Shown: one piece after another, positions 57,333 through 64,000 of the stretch
Layout of the letters: each line of letters begins with the position of its first letter
How positions within the stretch are numbered: position 1 is the first letter of the stretch
From: Nocardioides terrae
GTDB lineage: Bacteria; Actinomycetota; Actinomycetes; Propionibacteriales; Nocardioidaceae
Direction: 5' to 3'
DNA: 64,000 nucleotides
Assembly: GCF_900112345.1 (NCBI RefSeq)
Contig: NZ_FOLB01000002.1
Span: forward strand, 186,001-250,000
The notes under the pieces: generated by a model
Database searches by the model: none
Told to the model about the DNA's origin: nothing
Seen by the model: the letters and a program-made list of their open reading frames with translations, nothing else
Made by a program: the position numbers and the translations under genes

Positions 57333-57860
57333 ATGGACATCACGCCCTTCGTCGACGGTCTCCGCCGCGACCTGCTGGCCGCCGCCGAGGCCGCCGGCCC
57401 CGATGCGCGCGCGACGGCCGAGCGGCTCTCCTACGCCCTCGACCCGGCCGCCCGCCTCGCGTTGATGGAGGCGGTCAGCCAGGCCGCCGCGGAGATCACC
57501 GCTGAGCTGGCGAGCGGCACGGTCGAGGTGCGGCTGCACGGCCGCGACCTCGACTTCCGCGTCGACACGCCCCCGGCCGCGACCGCGCCGACCGTCGAGG
57601 CCGACCCGGGCGAGCCCGACGACGAGGGGGCGCTCGCGCGGATCACGCTGCGCATCCCCGAGTCGGTGAAGGCCCGCGCCGAGGAGTACGCCGCCCGTAG
57701 CGGCGCCTCGCTCAACACCTGGCTCGTCAACCTGGTCCGCCATGCGACCCGGGAGGGCGCCATCAACGTCGACATCGACCTCTCCAGCATCCCGTTCCTG
57801 GGCGGGCCCGGCGCCGCGCCGCACGGACGCGGCTCACGCCGGATGACCGGCTGGGTCTAG
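57333..57860 (+). CDS. Ribbon-helix-helix (HicB-like) DNA-binding protein
   Basis: A 175-residue protein. The N-terminal 85 residues are helical and alanine-rich (AEAAGPDARATAERLSYALD). A beta strand and two helices at about residues 102-140 (ALARITLRIPESVKARAEEY, then ARSGASLNTWLVNLVRHAT) form an RHH fold. The end is Pro/Gly-rich (FLGGPGAAPHGRGSRRMTGW). RHH proteins usually bind as tetramers to tandem operators; a fitting array lies directly upstream. ATG 57333 lacks a ribosome site, and CATAGT seven bases before it suggests a leaderless message. It is followed by the DUF4097 gene. No toxin gene is adjacent, so a toxin-antitoxin label would be a guess. Confidence 0.82.
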   Translation: MDITPFVDGLRRDLLAAAEAAGPDARATAERLSYALDPAARLALMEAVSQAAAEITAELASGTVEVRLHGRDLDFRVDTPPAATAPTVEADPGEPDDEGALARITLRIPESVKARAEEYAARSGASLNTWLVNLVRHATREGAINVDIDLSSIPFLGGPGAAPHGRGSRRMTGWV

Positions 57861-57883
57861 ACCCTCAGACAAGGAGCATCCCC

Positions 57884-58717
57884 ATGACCTCCATCAGGGA
57901 CCACGAGTTCCCCACCTCCGAGCCTGTGCGGCTCTTCGTCGAGCTCGGCGTCGGCAAGGTCGCCGTCCACGCGGCCGAGACGACCACGTCGACGGTCCAC
58001 GTCGAGGGCCCCGGCGCCGACGAGGTCCGCGTCGAGCAGTCGGGCCGCCAGCTGAGCGTGATCGGCCCCAAGCAACGCGGCCTGACCTTCGGCGGCGGCG
58101 CGAAGCTGAGCGTCACGATCACCGTCCCGACCAGCAGCCAGGTGTCGACCAAGACGGGCTCGGCCGACGTCGACCTGGACGGCGAGCTCGCAGCCGTCCA
58201 GCTGCGGTCCGGCTCGGGCGACATGTCGGTCGAGCTGGCCACCGGCCCGGCCGTGCTGGAGACCGGGTCGGGCAACATCCGCGTCGGTGAGGCCGGCGCC
58301 GACCTGCGCCTGAAGTCCGGCTCGGGCGACGTCAGCGTCGGCCAGGCGGGCAGGTCGCTGGTCGCCTCCACCGGGTCCGGCGACGTGGAGGTCGGCACGA
58401 CGCGCGGCCCCGTCAGCGTGAAGACCGGGTCCGGCGACCTGCGGGTCAACAGCGCGGCCGACGACGTCACGCTCACCACCGGCAGCGGCGACCTCGAGGT
58501 CCGGTCGGTGGGAAGCGGCCGGATCACCGGCAAAGGGGCCTCGGGTGACATCAAGATCGCCGTCCCGGCCGGCGTACCTGTCTGGACCGACGTCACCACG
58601 GCCCACGGCCGCATCCAGTCCTCCCTCCGCGGCGCCGGCCAGCCGGTCGACGGCCAGGACCACATCGAGATCCGGGCACGCACCGCGAGCGGCGACATCA
58701 CCCTGGTGGAGCTGTGA
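57884..58717 (+). CDS. DUF4097 beta-strand repeat protein
   Basis: A 277-residue protein with no signal peptide or membrane helix. After an N-terminal domain (VRLFVELGVGKVAVHAAETT) it has a ladder of short repeats of the form [TS]GSGD[VL].V (SGSGDMSVE, TGSGNIRVG, SGSGDVSVG, TGSGDVEVG, TGSGDLRVN, TGSGDLEVR), ending ASGDITLVEL. This DUF4097 pattern forms a right-handed beta-helix or -roll. Such proteins often accompany transporters or stress genes but have no agreed role. AGGAG lies 7 bases before the ATG. It is the second gene of the RHH operon. The 122 bp after it contain no supported gene. Confidence 0.85.
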   Translation: MTSIRDHEFPTSEPVRLFVELGVGKVAVHAAETTTSTVHVEGPGADEVRVEQSGRQLSVIGPKQRGLTFGGGAKLSVTITVPTSSQVSTKTGSADVDLDGELAAVQLRSGSGDMSVELATGPAVLETGSGNIRVGEAGADLRLKSGSGDVSVGQAGRSLVASTGSGDVEVGTTRGPVSVKTGSGDLRVNSAADDVTLTTGSGDLEVRSVGSGRITGKGASGDIKIAVPAGVPVWTDVTTAHGRIQSSLRGAGQPVDGQDHIEIRARTASGDITLVEL

Positions 58718-58839
58718 GCGCCTACTCCTTCCTCGGTGGGGCCGCTGCCCCGAGCCGAGACCCTCGCCGCGTCCCGCGGCAGCACCACGACCGAACGGAG
58801 ACAGTCGATGATCACGAGACTCGTGTGGCCGCGCGGCGG

Positions 58840-59730
58840 TCAGCTCCTCATGGCGACGCCCTCGCGCCAGTACCCCATGAAGGCGACCTGTGACCGCTTC
58901 AGCCCGAGGTCGGCGACCAGCGCCCGCCTGAGCCCGGTGACGACCTTGGACTCACCCGCCACCCAGGCGTAGAGGCCGTCCCGGTCGCCCCTGGCGAGCG
59001 GCTCGCCCGACGAGGAGTAGGACGGGGTCTCCCAAAGGTCCGGGTCGACCTCGTCGTCGGCCACCGTCGGCATCGCCGCACCGCCCAGATGGGCCAGCAC
59101 CGCCGCCGTCAGACGGCAGCCGAGCGGAGCGCCGGCCCGGGGCAGCCAGTTGATGGCCACATCCGGCGGCGCGAGGAGCGGCTGTACGTCGCCCCCGAGC
59201 GGCACCTCCAGGAACGCCGCGCCCCGGGCGTCGGCCGGCAGCAGCGACAGGATCGCCGCGATCGCCGGGACCGCCGTCTCGTCGCCGGCCAGGAGCAGCC
59301 GCTCGGCGTCACAGGGAGCGAACTCGATCCCGCCGAAGGGCGTTCCGCGGCGCGGGCAGAGCACGAGAGCGCGATCGCCGACCGACGCCCGCGCCGCCCA
59401 GGACGAGCCCGGGCCGTGAGCGCCCGGATGGAGCACGACGTCGACGACCAGCCGGGTGTCCGGGCCGCAGCCGCGGACCTCGCGGACCGTGTAGGTCCGA
59501 ACGTGACCGCGGGTCGCCTCCGGCAGCGCGCACCAGTCGGCCCACCAGGTGTCGGCGCCGAGCTCGGGCAGGCCGGCCGGTCCCGGGATGAGCAGCTTGA
59601 TCCGCTGGTCGTAGAGCGGCCCGTCGACACCGAAGTGGGCCAGGTCGGCTCCGCCGAGCTCGAGCCGGACGAACGACGGCGAGAGGCGCTCGATCGTGCG
59701 GACCTCGACGGAGGCGAGCAGCGGGCTCAC
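58840..59730 (-). CDS. Siderophore-interacting protein (ferric-siderophore reductase, FAD-dependent)
   Basis: A 296-residue cytosolic flavoprotein that reduces ferric iron bound to siderophores, freeing it as ferrous iron. The FAD-binding strand RTYTVRE, the pyridine-nucleotide loop GDETAVPAIAAILSLL and the C-terminal FMGYWREG motif are typical of the SIP family. The GTG start overlaps the stop of the ATP-binding gene in GTGA. It is the last gene of the iron-uptake operon. Confidence 0.93.
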   Translation of the reverse strand: MSPLLASVEVRTIERLSPSFVRLELGGADLAHFGVDGPLYDQRIKLLIPGPAGLPELGADTWWADWCALPEATRGHVRTYTVREVRGCGPDTRLVVDVVLHPGAHGPGSSWAARASVGDRALVLCPRRGTPFGGIEFAPCDAERLLLAGDETAVPAIAAILSLLPADARGAAFLEVPLGGDVQPLLAPPDVAINWLPRAGAPLGCRLTAAVLAHLGGAAMPTVADDEVDPDLWETPSYSSSGEPLARGDRDGLYAWVAGESKVVTGLRRALVADLGLKRSQVAFMGYWREGVAMRS

Positions 59731-60578
59731 CGGACCGCCACCTCGGCCAGCCCGGCGGAGCGGTGGTGACGGCCGATCGGCACCACGAGCGGCGTGCCCG
59801 AGACCGGGTCCTCGATGACCCGGGCCTCCATGCCGAAGACGTCGCGGACGAGGTCGCCGGTGACCACGTCGGACGGCGCGCCCTCGGCGACGATGCGGCC
59901 CTCCCGGAGGGCGATCAGGTGGTCGGCGTACCTCGCCGCGAGGTTCAGGTCGTGCAGGACCATCGCGATCGTCGTCCCCCGGCTGCGATTGAGGTCGGCG
60001 AGCAGGTCGAGCACGTCGACCTGGTGGCTGACGTCGAGGAAGGTGGTGGGCTCGTCCAGCAGCAGGAGGTCGGTCTCCTGGGCCAGCGCCATCGCGATCC
60101 AGACCCGCTGGCGCTGGCCGCCGGAGAGCTCATCGACGGAGCGGTCGGCGAGGCCCGCGGTGTCCGTGGCGTCCAGAGCGGCAGCGACGGCGGCCTCGTC
60201 GGCGGCGCTCCAGCGGCTCAACATCCGCTGGTAGGGGTGACGGCCACGGGCGACCAGGTCGCCGACGGCGATCCCCTCCGGGGCCAGCGGCGACTGGGGC
60301 AGCAGGCCGAGGCGGCGGGCGAGCTGCCTGGTCGGGACCGCGTGGATGTCCCGGCCGTCCAGGAGCACCTGGCCGTCGGTCGGCCGGAGGAGCCGGGCGA
60401 GCGCCCGCAGGAGCGTCGACTTGCCGCAGGCGTTGGCGCCCACGATGGCTGTGACCCGGCCCTCGGGCAGGGAGACGGTCAGGCCGGAGGCGACCGTGCG
60501 GTCGCCGTACCCGAGGGTGAGCGAGTCGGCGCGGAGCGCCGCCATCGGGCTGACGGTGCGGTTCAGAGAGGGGGTCAC
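59727..60578 (-). CDS. Iron-siderophore ABC transporter ATP-binding protein (FecE-like)
   Basis: A 283-residue ATPase that drives siderophore import. It has Walker A GANACGKSTLLRAL, Q-loop region GLLPQSPLAPEGIAV, the signature LSGGQRQRVWIAMAL and Walker B LLLLDEPTTFLDVSHQ, with the H-loop in VLHDLNLAARYADH. The GTG start overlaps the second permease stop (GTGA). A second in-frame ATG begins MAALRADSL, closer to the usual family start. Confidence 0.96.
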   Translation of the reverse strand: MTPSLNRTVSPMAALRADSLTLGYGDRTVASGLTVSLPEGRVTAIVGANACGKSTLLRALARLLRPTDGQVLLDGRDIHAVPTRQLARRLGLLPQSPLAPEGIAVGDLVARGRHPYQRMLSRWSAADEAAVAAALDATDTAGLADRSVDELSGGQRQRVWIAMALAQETDLLLLDEPTTFLDVSHQVDVLDLLADLNRSRGTTIAMVLHDLNLAARYADHLIALREGRIVAEGAPSDVVTGDLVRDVFGMEARVIEDPVSGTPLVVPIGRHHRSAGLAEVAVR

Positions 60579-61606
60579 AGGGCGCCTCCGGTGCGGTGGG
60601 AGCGGATGAGGAGGTAGACGAGGTAGGGCGCGCCGAGCGCCCCGGTGACGACGCCGACCGGGTAACGGTTGTCGAAGGCCCACTGGCCGACCTGGTCGCC
60701 GACGAGCACGAGCAGCGCGCCGACGAGTGCTGCAGGGACGAGCAGCGGTGTGCCCGGGCCGACGAGACGGGCCGCGATCGGGCCGGCGAGGAAGGCCACG
60801 AAGGCGACCGGCCCCGCCGCCGCGGTGGCGCACGCCATCAGCACCACGGCGGTCACGATGCAGAGCAGGCGGGTCCGTTCGACGGGTACGCCGAGCGCCG
60901 CAGCCGTGTCGTCGCCGAGGTGGAGGAGGTCGAGCCGGCCGCCCTGAGCCAGGAGGACCGGCGCCACCACCGCCATCACGACGAGGAGCGGGACGACCAG
61001 GTCCCAGCCGGCGTTGTTGAGGTTGCCGGAGAACCAGCGCATGGCGGCCTGCAGGTCCCACTCCGAGGCCTGCACCAGCACCCACGAGATGACCGCGTGG
61101 AGCATGGCGGCCATCCCGATGCCGATGAGCACCAGCCGGGACCCGACGACACCGTCCTTCCAGGCCAGGACGTAGATCAGCAGGGCGACAGCGATCGCCG
61201 CGACGACGGCCACGGCCGAGACGGCGAGCCCGCTCAGCCCCAGGATCACGATCGCGAAGAGGCCTGCCGCCGAGGCACCGGTGCTGATGCCGATGACGTC
61301 CGGCGAGGCGAGCGGATTGCGGAGCATGGTCTGGAAGGTGACGCCGCCCATGCCGAACGCGAGCCCGGTGAGCACCGCGAGGCTGGCCCGCGGGAGGCGC
61401 AGGTCGCCGACCGTGAAGGACGCGCCGGGAACGGTCTCCCCGCGGACCACCTGCACGACGTCGGAGGGTCCGTAGAACGTGTGGCCCACCATGAGGCTCG
61501 CGAACCAGGCCGCGACGACCAGCGCGGCCAGGACCCCGACGATCACGGTCCGGCGGCGGGCGCGACGTCGGCGCCCGACCGCGACGGTGATCGCGGTCGC
61601 GCTCAC
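60575..61606 (-). CDS. Iron-siderophore ABC transporter permease (FecCD), second subunit
   Basis: A 343-residue membrane protein with about ten helices. FecCD marks are RLPRASLAVLTGLAFGMGGV, FQTMLRNPLASPDVIGISTG and FVAFLAGPIAARLVGPGTPL. It forms the transmembrane channel with the other permease. GTG 61606 overlaps the previous stop (GTGA). Confidence 0.95.
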   Translation of the reverse strand: MSATAITVAVGRRRRARRRTVIVGVLAALVVAAWFASLMVGHTFYGPSDVVQVVRGETVPGASFTVGDLRLPRASLAVLTGLAFGMGGVTFQTMLRNPLASPDVIGISTGASAAGLFAIVILGLSGLAVSAVAVVAAIAVALLIYVLAWKDGVVGSRLVLIGIGMAAMLHAVISWVLVQASEWDLQAAMRWFSGNLNNAGWDLVVPLLVVMAVVAPVLLAQGGRLDLLHLGDDTAAALGVPVERTRLLCIVTAVVLMACATAAAGPVAFVAFLAGPIAARLVGPGTPLLVPAALVGALLVLVGDQVGQWAFDNRYPVGVVTGALGAPYLVYLLIRSHRTGGAL

Positions 61607-62646
61607 AGCGCTCTCACCCGGGTCCGGCGCACGATCCAGACGAAGACCGGGGCGCCGATGAGCGCGGTCACGATGCCGACCTCGACCTCCTCCGGCCGCG
61701 CGACGACCCGCCCGACGACGTCGGCCAGGGTCAGCAGGCCGCCGCCGACGACGAACGAGGCGGGCAGCAGCCACCGGTGGTCGACGCCGACCAGCAGCCG
61801 GCAGGCGTGCGGCACCATCAGCCCGACGAACGCGATCGGTCCGGCGGTCGCCGTCGCAGCCCCGCACAGCACCACCGCGGCCACGCCCGCGACCAGACGC
61901 GTGCGGGCGACGTGCTCGCCCAGACCGGCGGCGACGTCGTCGCCCAGGGCGAGTGAGTTGAGGCCGCGCGCGGACGCGAGGCAGACGACGGTGCCGACGC
62001 CGAGGAAGGGAAGCATCATCCCGATCCGGTCCCAGCCGGCGCCGCCGACGCCACCGACCTGCCAGAAGCGGAACTGCGTCATCACGTCGAGGCGCGGCAG
62101 CAGCACCGCGCTGACCAGCGAGGACGACGCGGCCGCCGTCGCAGCGCCCGCGAGCGCCAGCTTGAGGGGCGTCGCGCCGCCGCGGCCCATCGAGCCGACG
62201 GCGTACACGAACACGGCGGTCGCGGCGGCGCCACCGATCGCCACCCAGACGTAGGAGGTGGGCGAGGCCAGCCCGAAGAAGGCGATGCCGGAGACGACGG
62301 CGAGGGAGGCGCCGTTGGTGATCCCCAGGATCGCGGGGTCGGCGAGGGGGTTGCGCGTGACGCCCTGCATCACGGCGCCCGACAGTCCCAGCGCACCGCC
62401 GACGAGAAGGGCGAGCACCGTGCGCGGGACCCGCTTGGCAACCGCTGCGGCCCCCAGCGTGGCGTCGTCGCCGGAGAGCCCGCGCACGACATCGTCCCAG
62501 CCGACGACCGCGACGCCCACGGCGACCGATGCCAGCGCGGCGAGCGCCACCACGAGGAGCGCGAGCAGGAGCCAGGCGGAGCGGTACGCCGCCCGGTGCC
62601 GTGTGGCGGCGGCAGCGGGCGGCGTACCGAGGACGGTGGCGCTCAC
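61603..62646 (-). CDS. Iron-siderophore ABC transporter permease (FecCD), first subunit
   Basis: A 347-residue FecCD permease paralogous to the gene after it. It shows RVPRTVLALLVGGALGLSGA, VTRNPLADPAILGITNGASL and FVGLMVPHACRLLVGVDHRW. GTG 62646 overlaps the substrate-binding protein stop (GTGA). The paired permeases would form a heterodimeric channel. Confidence 0.95.
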   Translation of the reverse strand: MSATVLGTPPAAAATRHRAAYRSAWLLLALLVVALAALASVAVGVAVVGWDDVVRGLSGDDATLGAAAVAKRVPRTVLALLVGGALGLSGAVMQGVTRNPLADPAILGITNGASLAVVSGIAFFGLASPTSYVWVAIGGAAATAVFVYAVGSMGRGGATPLKLALAGAATAAASSSLVSAVLLPRLDVMTQFRFWQVGGVGGAGWDRIGMMLPFLGVGTVVCLASARGLNSLALGDDVAAGLGEHVARTRLVAGVAAVVLCGAATATAGPIAFVGLMVPHACRLLVGVDHRWLLPASFVVGGGLLTLADVVGRVVARPEEVEVGIVTALIGAPVFVWIVRRTRVRAL

Positions 62647-63677
62647 GCCTCGTCGGCCGCCGCGGCGAGGACGTCGAAGTACTCGTCGATGCCCCAGCCG
62701 ATCGAGAGCGGCGTCGGGTTCGCGGAGGCGGCGAGCGGCGTCGCGTCGGCGAGGACCGCGACGGCGCCCTTCCGGACGGCCGGGATCTTGCCGATCAGCG
62801 GATCCTGCTGGAGCGCGGCGAGGGTCGACCCGTCGGTGTCGCCGTAGCCGACGAACACGTCGACGTCGTCGAACTTCGCGGCCTCCTCGGAGCTGACCGT
62901 CTCGTAGAACGACTTCGAGGTGGCCGACGTCGTCCGCACGATCTCCGGCAGCGGCAGGCCGAGGTCGGCGAGGAACCCCGGCCGGGTGTCGTGGCTGGTG
63001 TAGAAGCCGACCTGGCTCATGTCGGTCGGGTCGACGTAGCTGAACAGGAACCTCTTGCCCGCGATCGACGGGTGCGCGTCGAGGGAGGCCTTGACCTTCG
63101 CGTCGAGGTCGTCGACCAGCTGGTCGCCCTCCGCCTCCAGCCCGAGCGCCTGGCTGTCGAGGCGGATCATGTCCTGCATCGAGGTCGCCCACGGCAGCCC
63201 GGGCTCGGCGACCACGGGAGCGATCTTCGAGAGCGTGTCGTACTCCTCCCGGGTCAGGCCGGAGTACGCCGCCAGGATGACGTCCGGCCGAGTGTCGGCC
63301 ACGGCCTCGAAGTCGATGCCGTCGGTCTCGTCGAAGAGGACCGGCGTCTTGGCGTCCAGCTCGCCGAGCCGGTCCTCGACCCAGGGCAGGACACCGTCGT
63401 TGTCGTCGTCGCCCCAGGTCGCCTTGCTCATGCCGACCGGCACGATGCCGAGCGCGAGCGGCACCTCGTGGTTGGCCCAGGCCACGGTGGCGACCCGCTC
63501 GGGCTTCTTCTCGATCACCGTCTCGCCGAACGCATGCTTGATCGTGACCGGGAAGGCGCCGTCGGTGGTGGCGGCGGCTGCCCGGGCATCTTCGGCCGGG
63601 GAGTCGGTGCCGCAACCGGCGAGCGTGAGGGCGGAGAGTGCGGCGGCGAGTGCGACGCGCAGGGAGGTCGGGGGCAC
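62643..63677 (-). CDS. Iron-siderophore ABC transporter substrate-binding lipoprotein
   Basis: A 344-residue exported lipoprotein that captures ferric siderophores outside the membrane. The signal peptide ends in a lipobox LTLAGC, with lipid attached to the Cys near residue 22. The mature part begins with a Ser/Ala/Asp-rich spacer, then VTIKHAFGETVIEKKPERVA and the two lobes typical of Fe-siderophore-binding proteins. The GTG start has GAGAGGG seven bases upstream. It heads the operon, with two iron boxes in its promoter. Confidence 0.95.
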   Translation of the reverse strand: MPPTSLRVALAAALSALTLAGCGTDSPAEDARAAAATTDGAFPVTIKHAFGETVIEKKPERVATVAWANHEVPLALGIVPVGMSKATWGDDDNDGVLPWVEDRLGELDAKTPVLFDETDGIDFEAVADTRPDVILAAYSGLTREEYDTLSKIAPVVAEPGLPWATSMQDMIRLDSQALGLEAEGDQLVDDLDAKVKASLDAHPSIAGKRFLFSYVDPTDMSQVGFYTSHDTRPGFLADLGLPLPEIVRTTSATSKSFYETVSSEEAAKFDDVDVFVGYGDTDGSTLAALQQDPLIGKIPAVRKGAVAVLADATPLAASANPTPLSIGWGIDEYFDVLAAAADEA

Positions 63678-63692
63678 GGTGACCCTCTCTAG

Positions 63693-63726
63693 TTAGGTGA
63701 GGCTTAGTTAGGTGACCCTAACCAGA
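63693..63726. promoter_or_regulatory. Two overlapping DtxR/IdeR-like iron boxes before the siderophore uptake operon
   Basis: Compared with the DtxR/IdeR consensus TTAGGTTAGGCTAACCTAA, 63708-63726 reads TTAGGTGACCCTAACCAGA, a good match. The segment at 63693-63711, TTAGGTGAGGCTTAGTTAG, matches the left half best. They share 4 bp and start 15 bp apart. They lie just upstream of the substrate-binding gene, so iron-loaded DtxR/IdeR should repress the operon. Confidence 0.8.
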
Positions 63727-63807
63727 TTCTCAGCCGTCTCGCAAGGGCGGGGTGCCCAGGCGGCCCTCTCGCCGCGCGCGATGTCGAGGAGGTGCAGACT
63801 GGGCTCC

Positions 63808-64000
63808 GTGCCGTGGCCGACCTGGGATGAAGCAGCCGCCGCGTGCCTCATCGCGCTGGTCCTCGCCCGCCTGACGATGGTCCTGCCGGCGGGCCGGCTG
63901 CGCGCGGCCGTCGCTCCGGCCCTCCGCGAGTTCTCGCTGGTGAGCGGGCTCTACACCCTCTGGCGGCTGGCCCGCCAGCTCCCGTTCACCCACGAGACCG
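63808..64000 (+). CDS. PAP2-superfamily membrane phosphatase, N-terminal fragment (runs off the right edge)
   Basis: Open frame of 64 codons from GTG 63808, still open at the window end. The product (PWPTWDEAAAACLIALVLAR, then LREFSLVSGLYTLWRLARQL) reads like the start of a PAP2-type membrane protein, which would dephosphorylate a lipid phosphate or move inositol phosphate groups. The catalytic residues lie beyond the edge, so the family call is tentative. CAGACT seven bases before the GTG and no ribosome site suggest a leaderless message. Confidence 0.55.
   Translation, partial: MPWPTWDEAAAACLIALVLARLTMVLPAGRLRAAVAPALREFSLVSGLYTLWRLARQLPFTHET

Noticed and set aside
57333..58717. RHH/DUF4097 pair considered as a toxin-antitoxin system
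   Set aside because: The partner is a beta-repeat protein of normal size, with no RNase, kinase or HicA-like toxin visible.
58808..58972. ATG with an upstream CGGAG starting a plus-strand frame after the DUF4097 gene
   Set aside because: Most of it is antisense to the siderophore-interacting protein gene, and no family is recognised; start remnant not excluded but not supported.

Overview
This is a 64-kb stretch of very GC-rich chromosomal DNA with about 58 genes, most of them close-packed. It reads as a high-GC Gram-positive actinobacterium, most likely Nocardioides or a close relative. The evidence is GTG starts and many leaderless-looking promoters, an HspR/HAIR heat-shock circuit (dnaK-grpE-dnaJ-hspR and clpB), a class I (archaeal-type) lysyl-tRNA synthetase, DUF3151 near fructose-bisphosphate aldolase, a DtxR/IdeR-like iron box, a large LuxR-type ATPase regulator and a HdrD-like Fe-S reductase. 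The genus is an inference from gene content, not a match. No phage, integrase, transposase, CRISPR array, rRNA or tRNA was seen.

Layout. 1-7.6 kb: the start of a response regulator, then housekeeping genes (purA, a helix-turn-helix regulator, lysS, DUF3151, a drug-type MFS transporter, fba). 7.8-20.6 kb: a lipid kinase, a secreted phospholipase D-like protein and a secreted GH30 glycosidase, a P-loop kinase, a divergent TetR/MFS efflux pair with a visible operator, a TrmH-type RNA methyltransferase, a DedA protein, pyrE, an aminotransferase, a membrane protein and an aldo/keto reductase. 20.7-30.9 kb: the heat-shock region, with clpB, a DUF445/Abi-alpha-like pair, and hspR-dnaJ-grpE-dnaK behind a perfect HAIR operator. 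A second HAIR-like operator precedes clpB, and a long perfect hairpin sits inside the dnaK operon. 31-41.6 kb: LysE exporter, LAL regulator with a coupled 48-aa leader gene, nitroreductase, RibD-like reductase, M20 peptidase/MFS pair, DUF1992, and a secreted DUF1906 protein. 41.8-50.3 kb: two adjacent CitE/malyl-CoA lyase-like genes, an M48 protease, an MFS carrier, small membrane proteins, an aldehyde dehydrogenase and a glutamate/leucine-type dehydrogenase with a perfect CRP/GlxR-type palindrome upstream. 50.6-54 kb: a membrane Fe-S reductase with a long acidic tail carrying nine SLFD motifs. 54.1-54.9 kb: a frameshifted endonuclease-type pseudogene between two related palindromes. 54.9-58.7 kb: a sodium:solute symporter with two coupled small proteins, and a divergent RHH-regulator/DUF4097 operon. 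58.8-63.7 kb: a five-gene siderophore uptake operon under overlapping iron boxes. The window ends in the start of a PAP2-like membrane protein.

Themes. (1) At least ten genes have a TANNNT hexamer ending 6-7 nt before the start codon, which predicts leaderless mRNAs. (2) Convergent junctions are often filled by long palindromes or short tandem repeats, some belonging to recognisable families. (3) Several regulators have visible binding sites: HspR/HAIR, TetR, iron box, CRP-type and an RHH array. The RHH array, four units phased at exactly 11 bp before an RHH/DUF4097 operon, is the most suggestive less-described system here, followed by the SLFD-tailed reductase.
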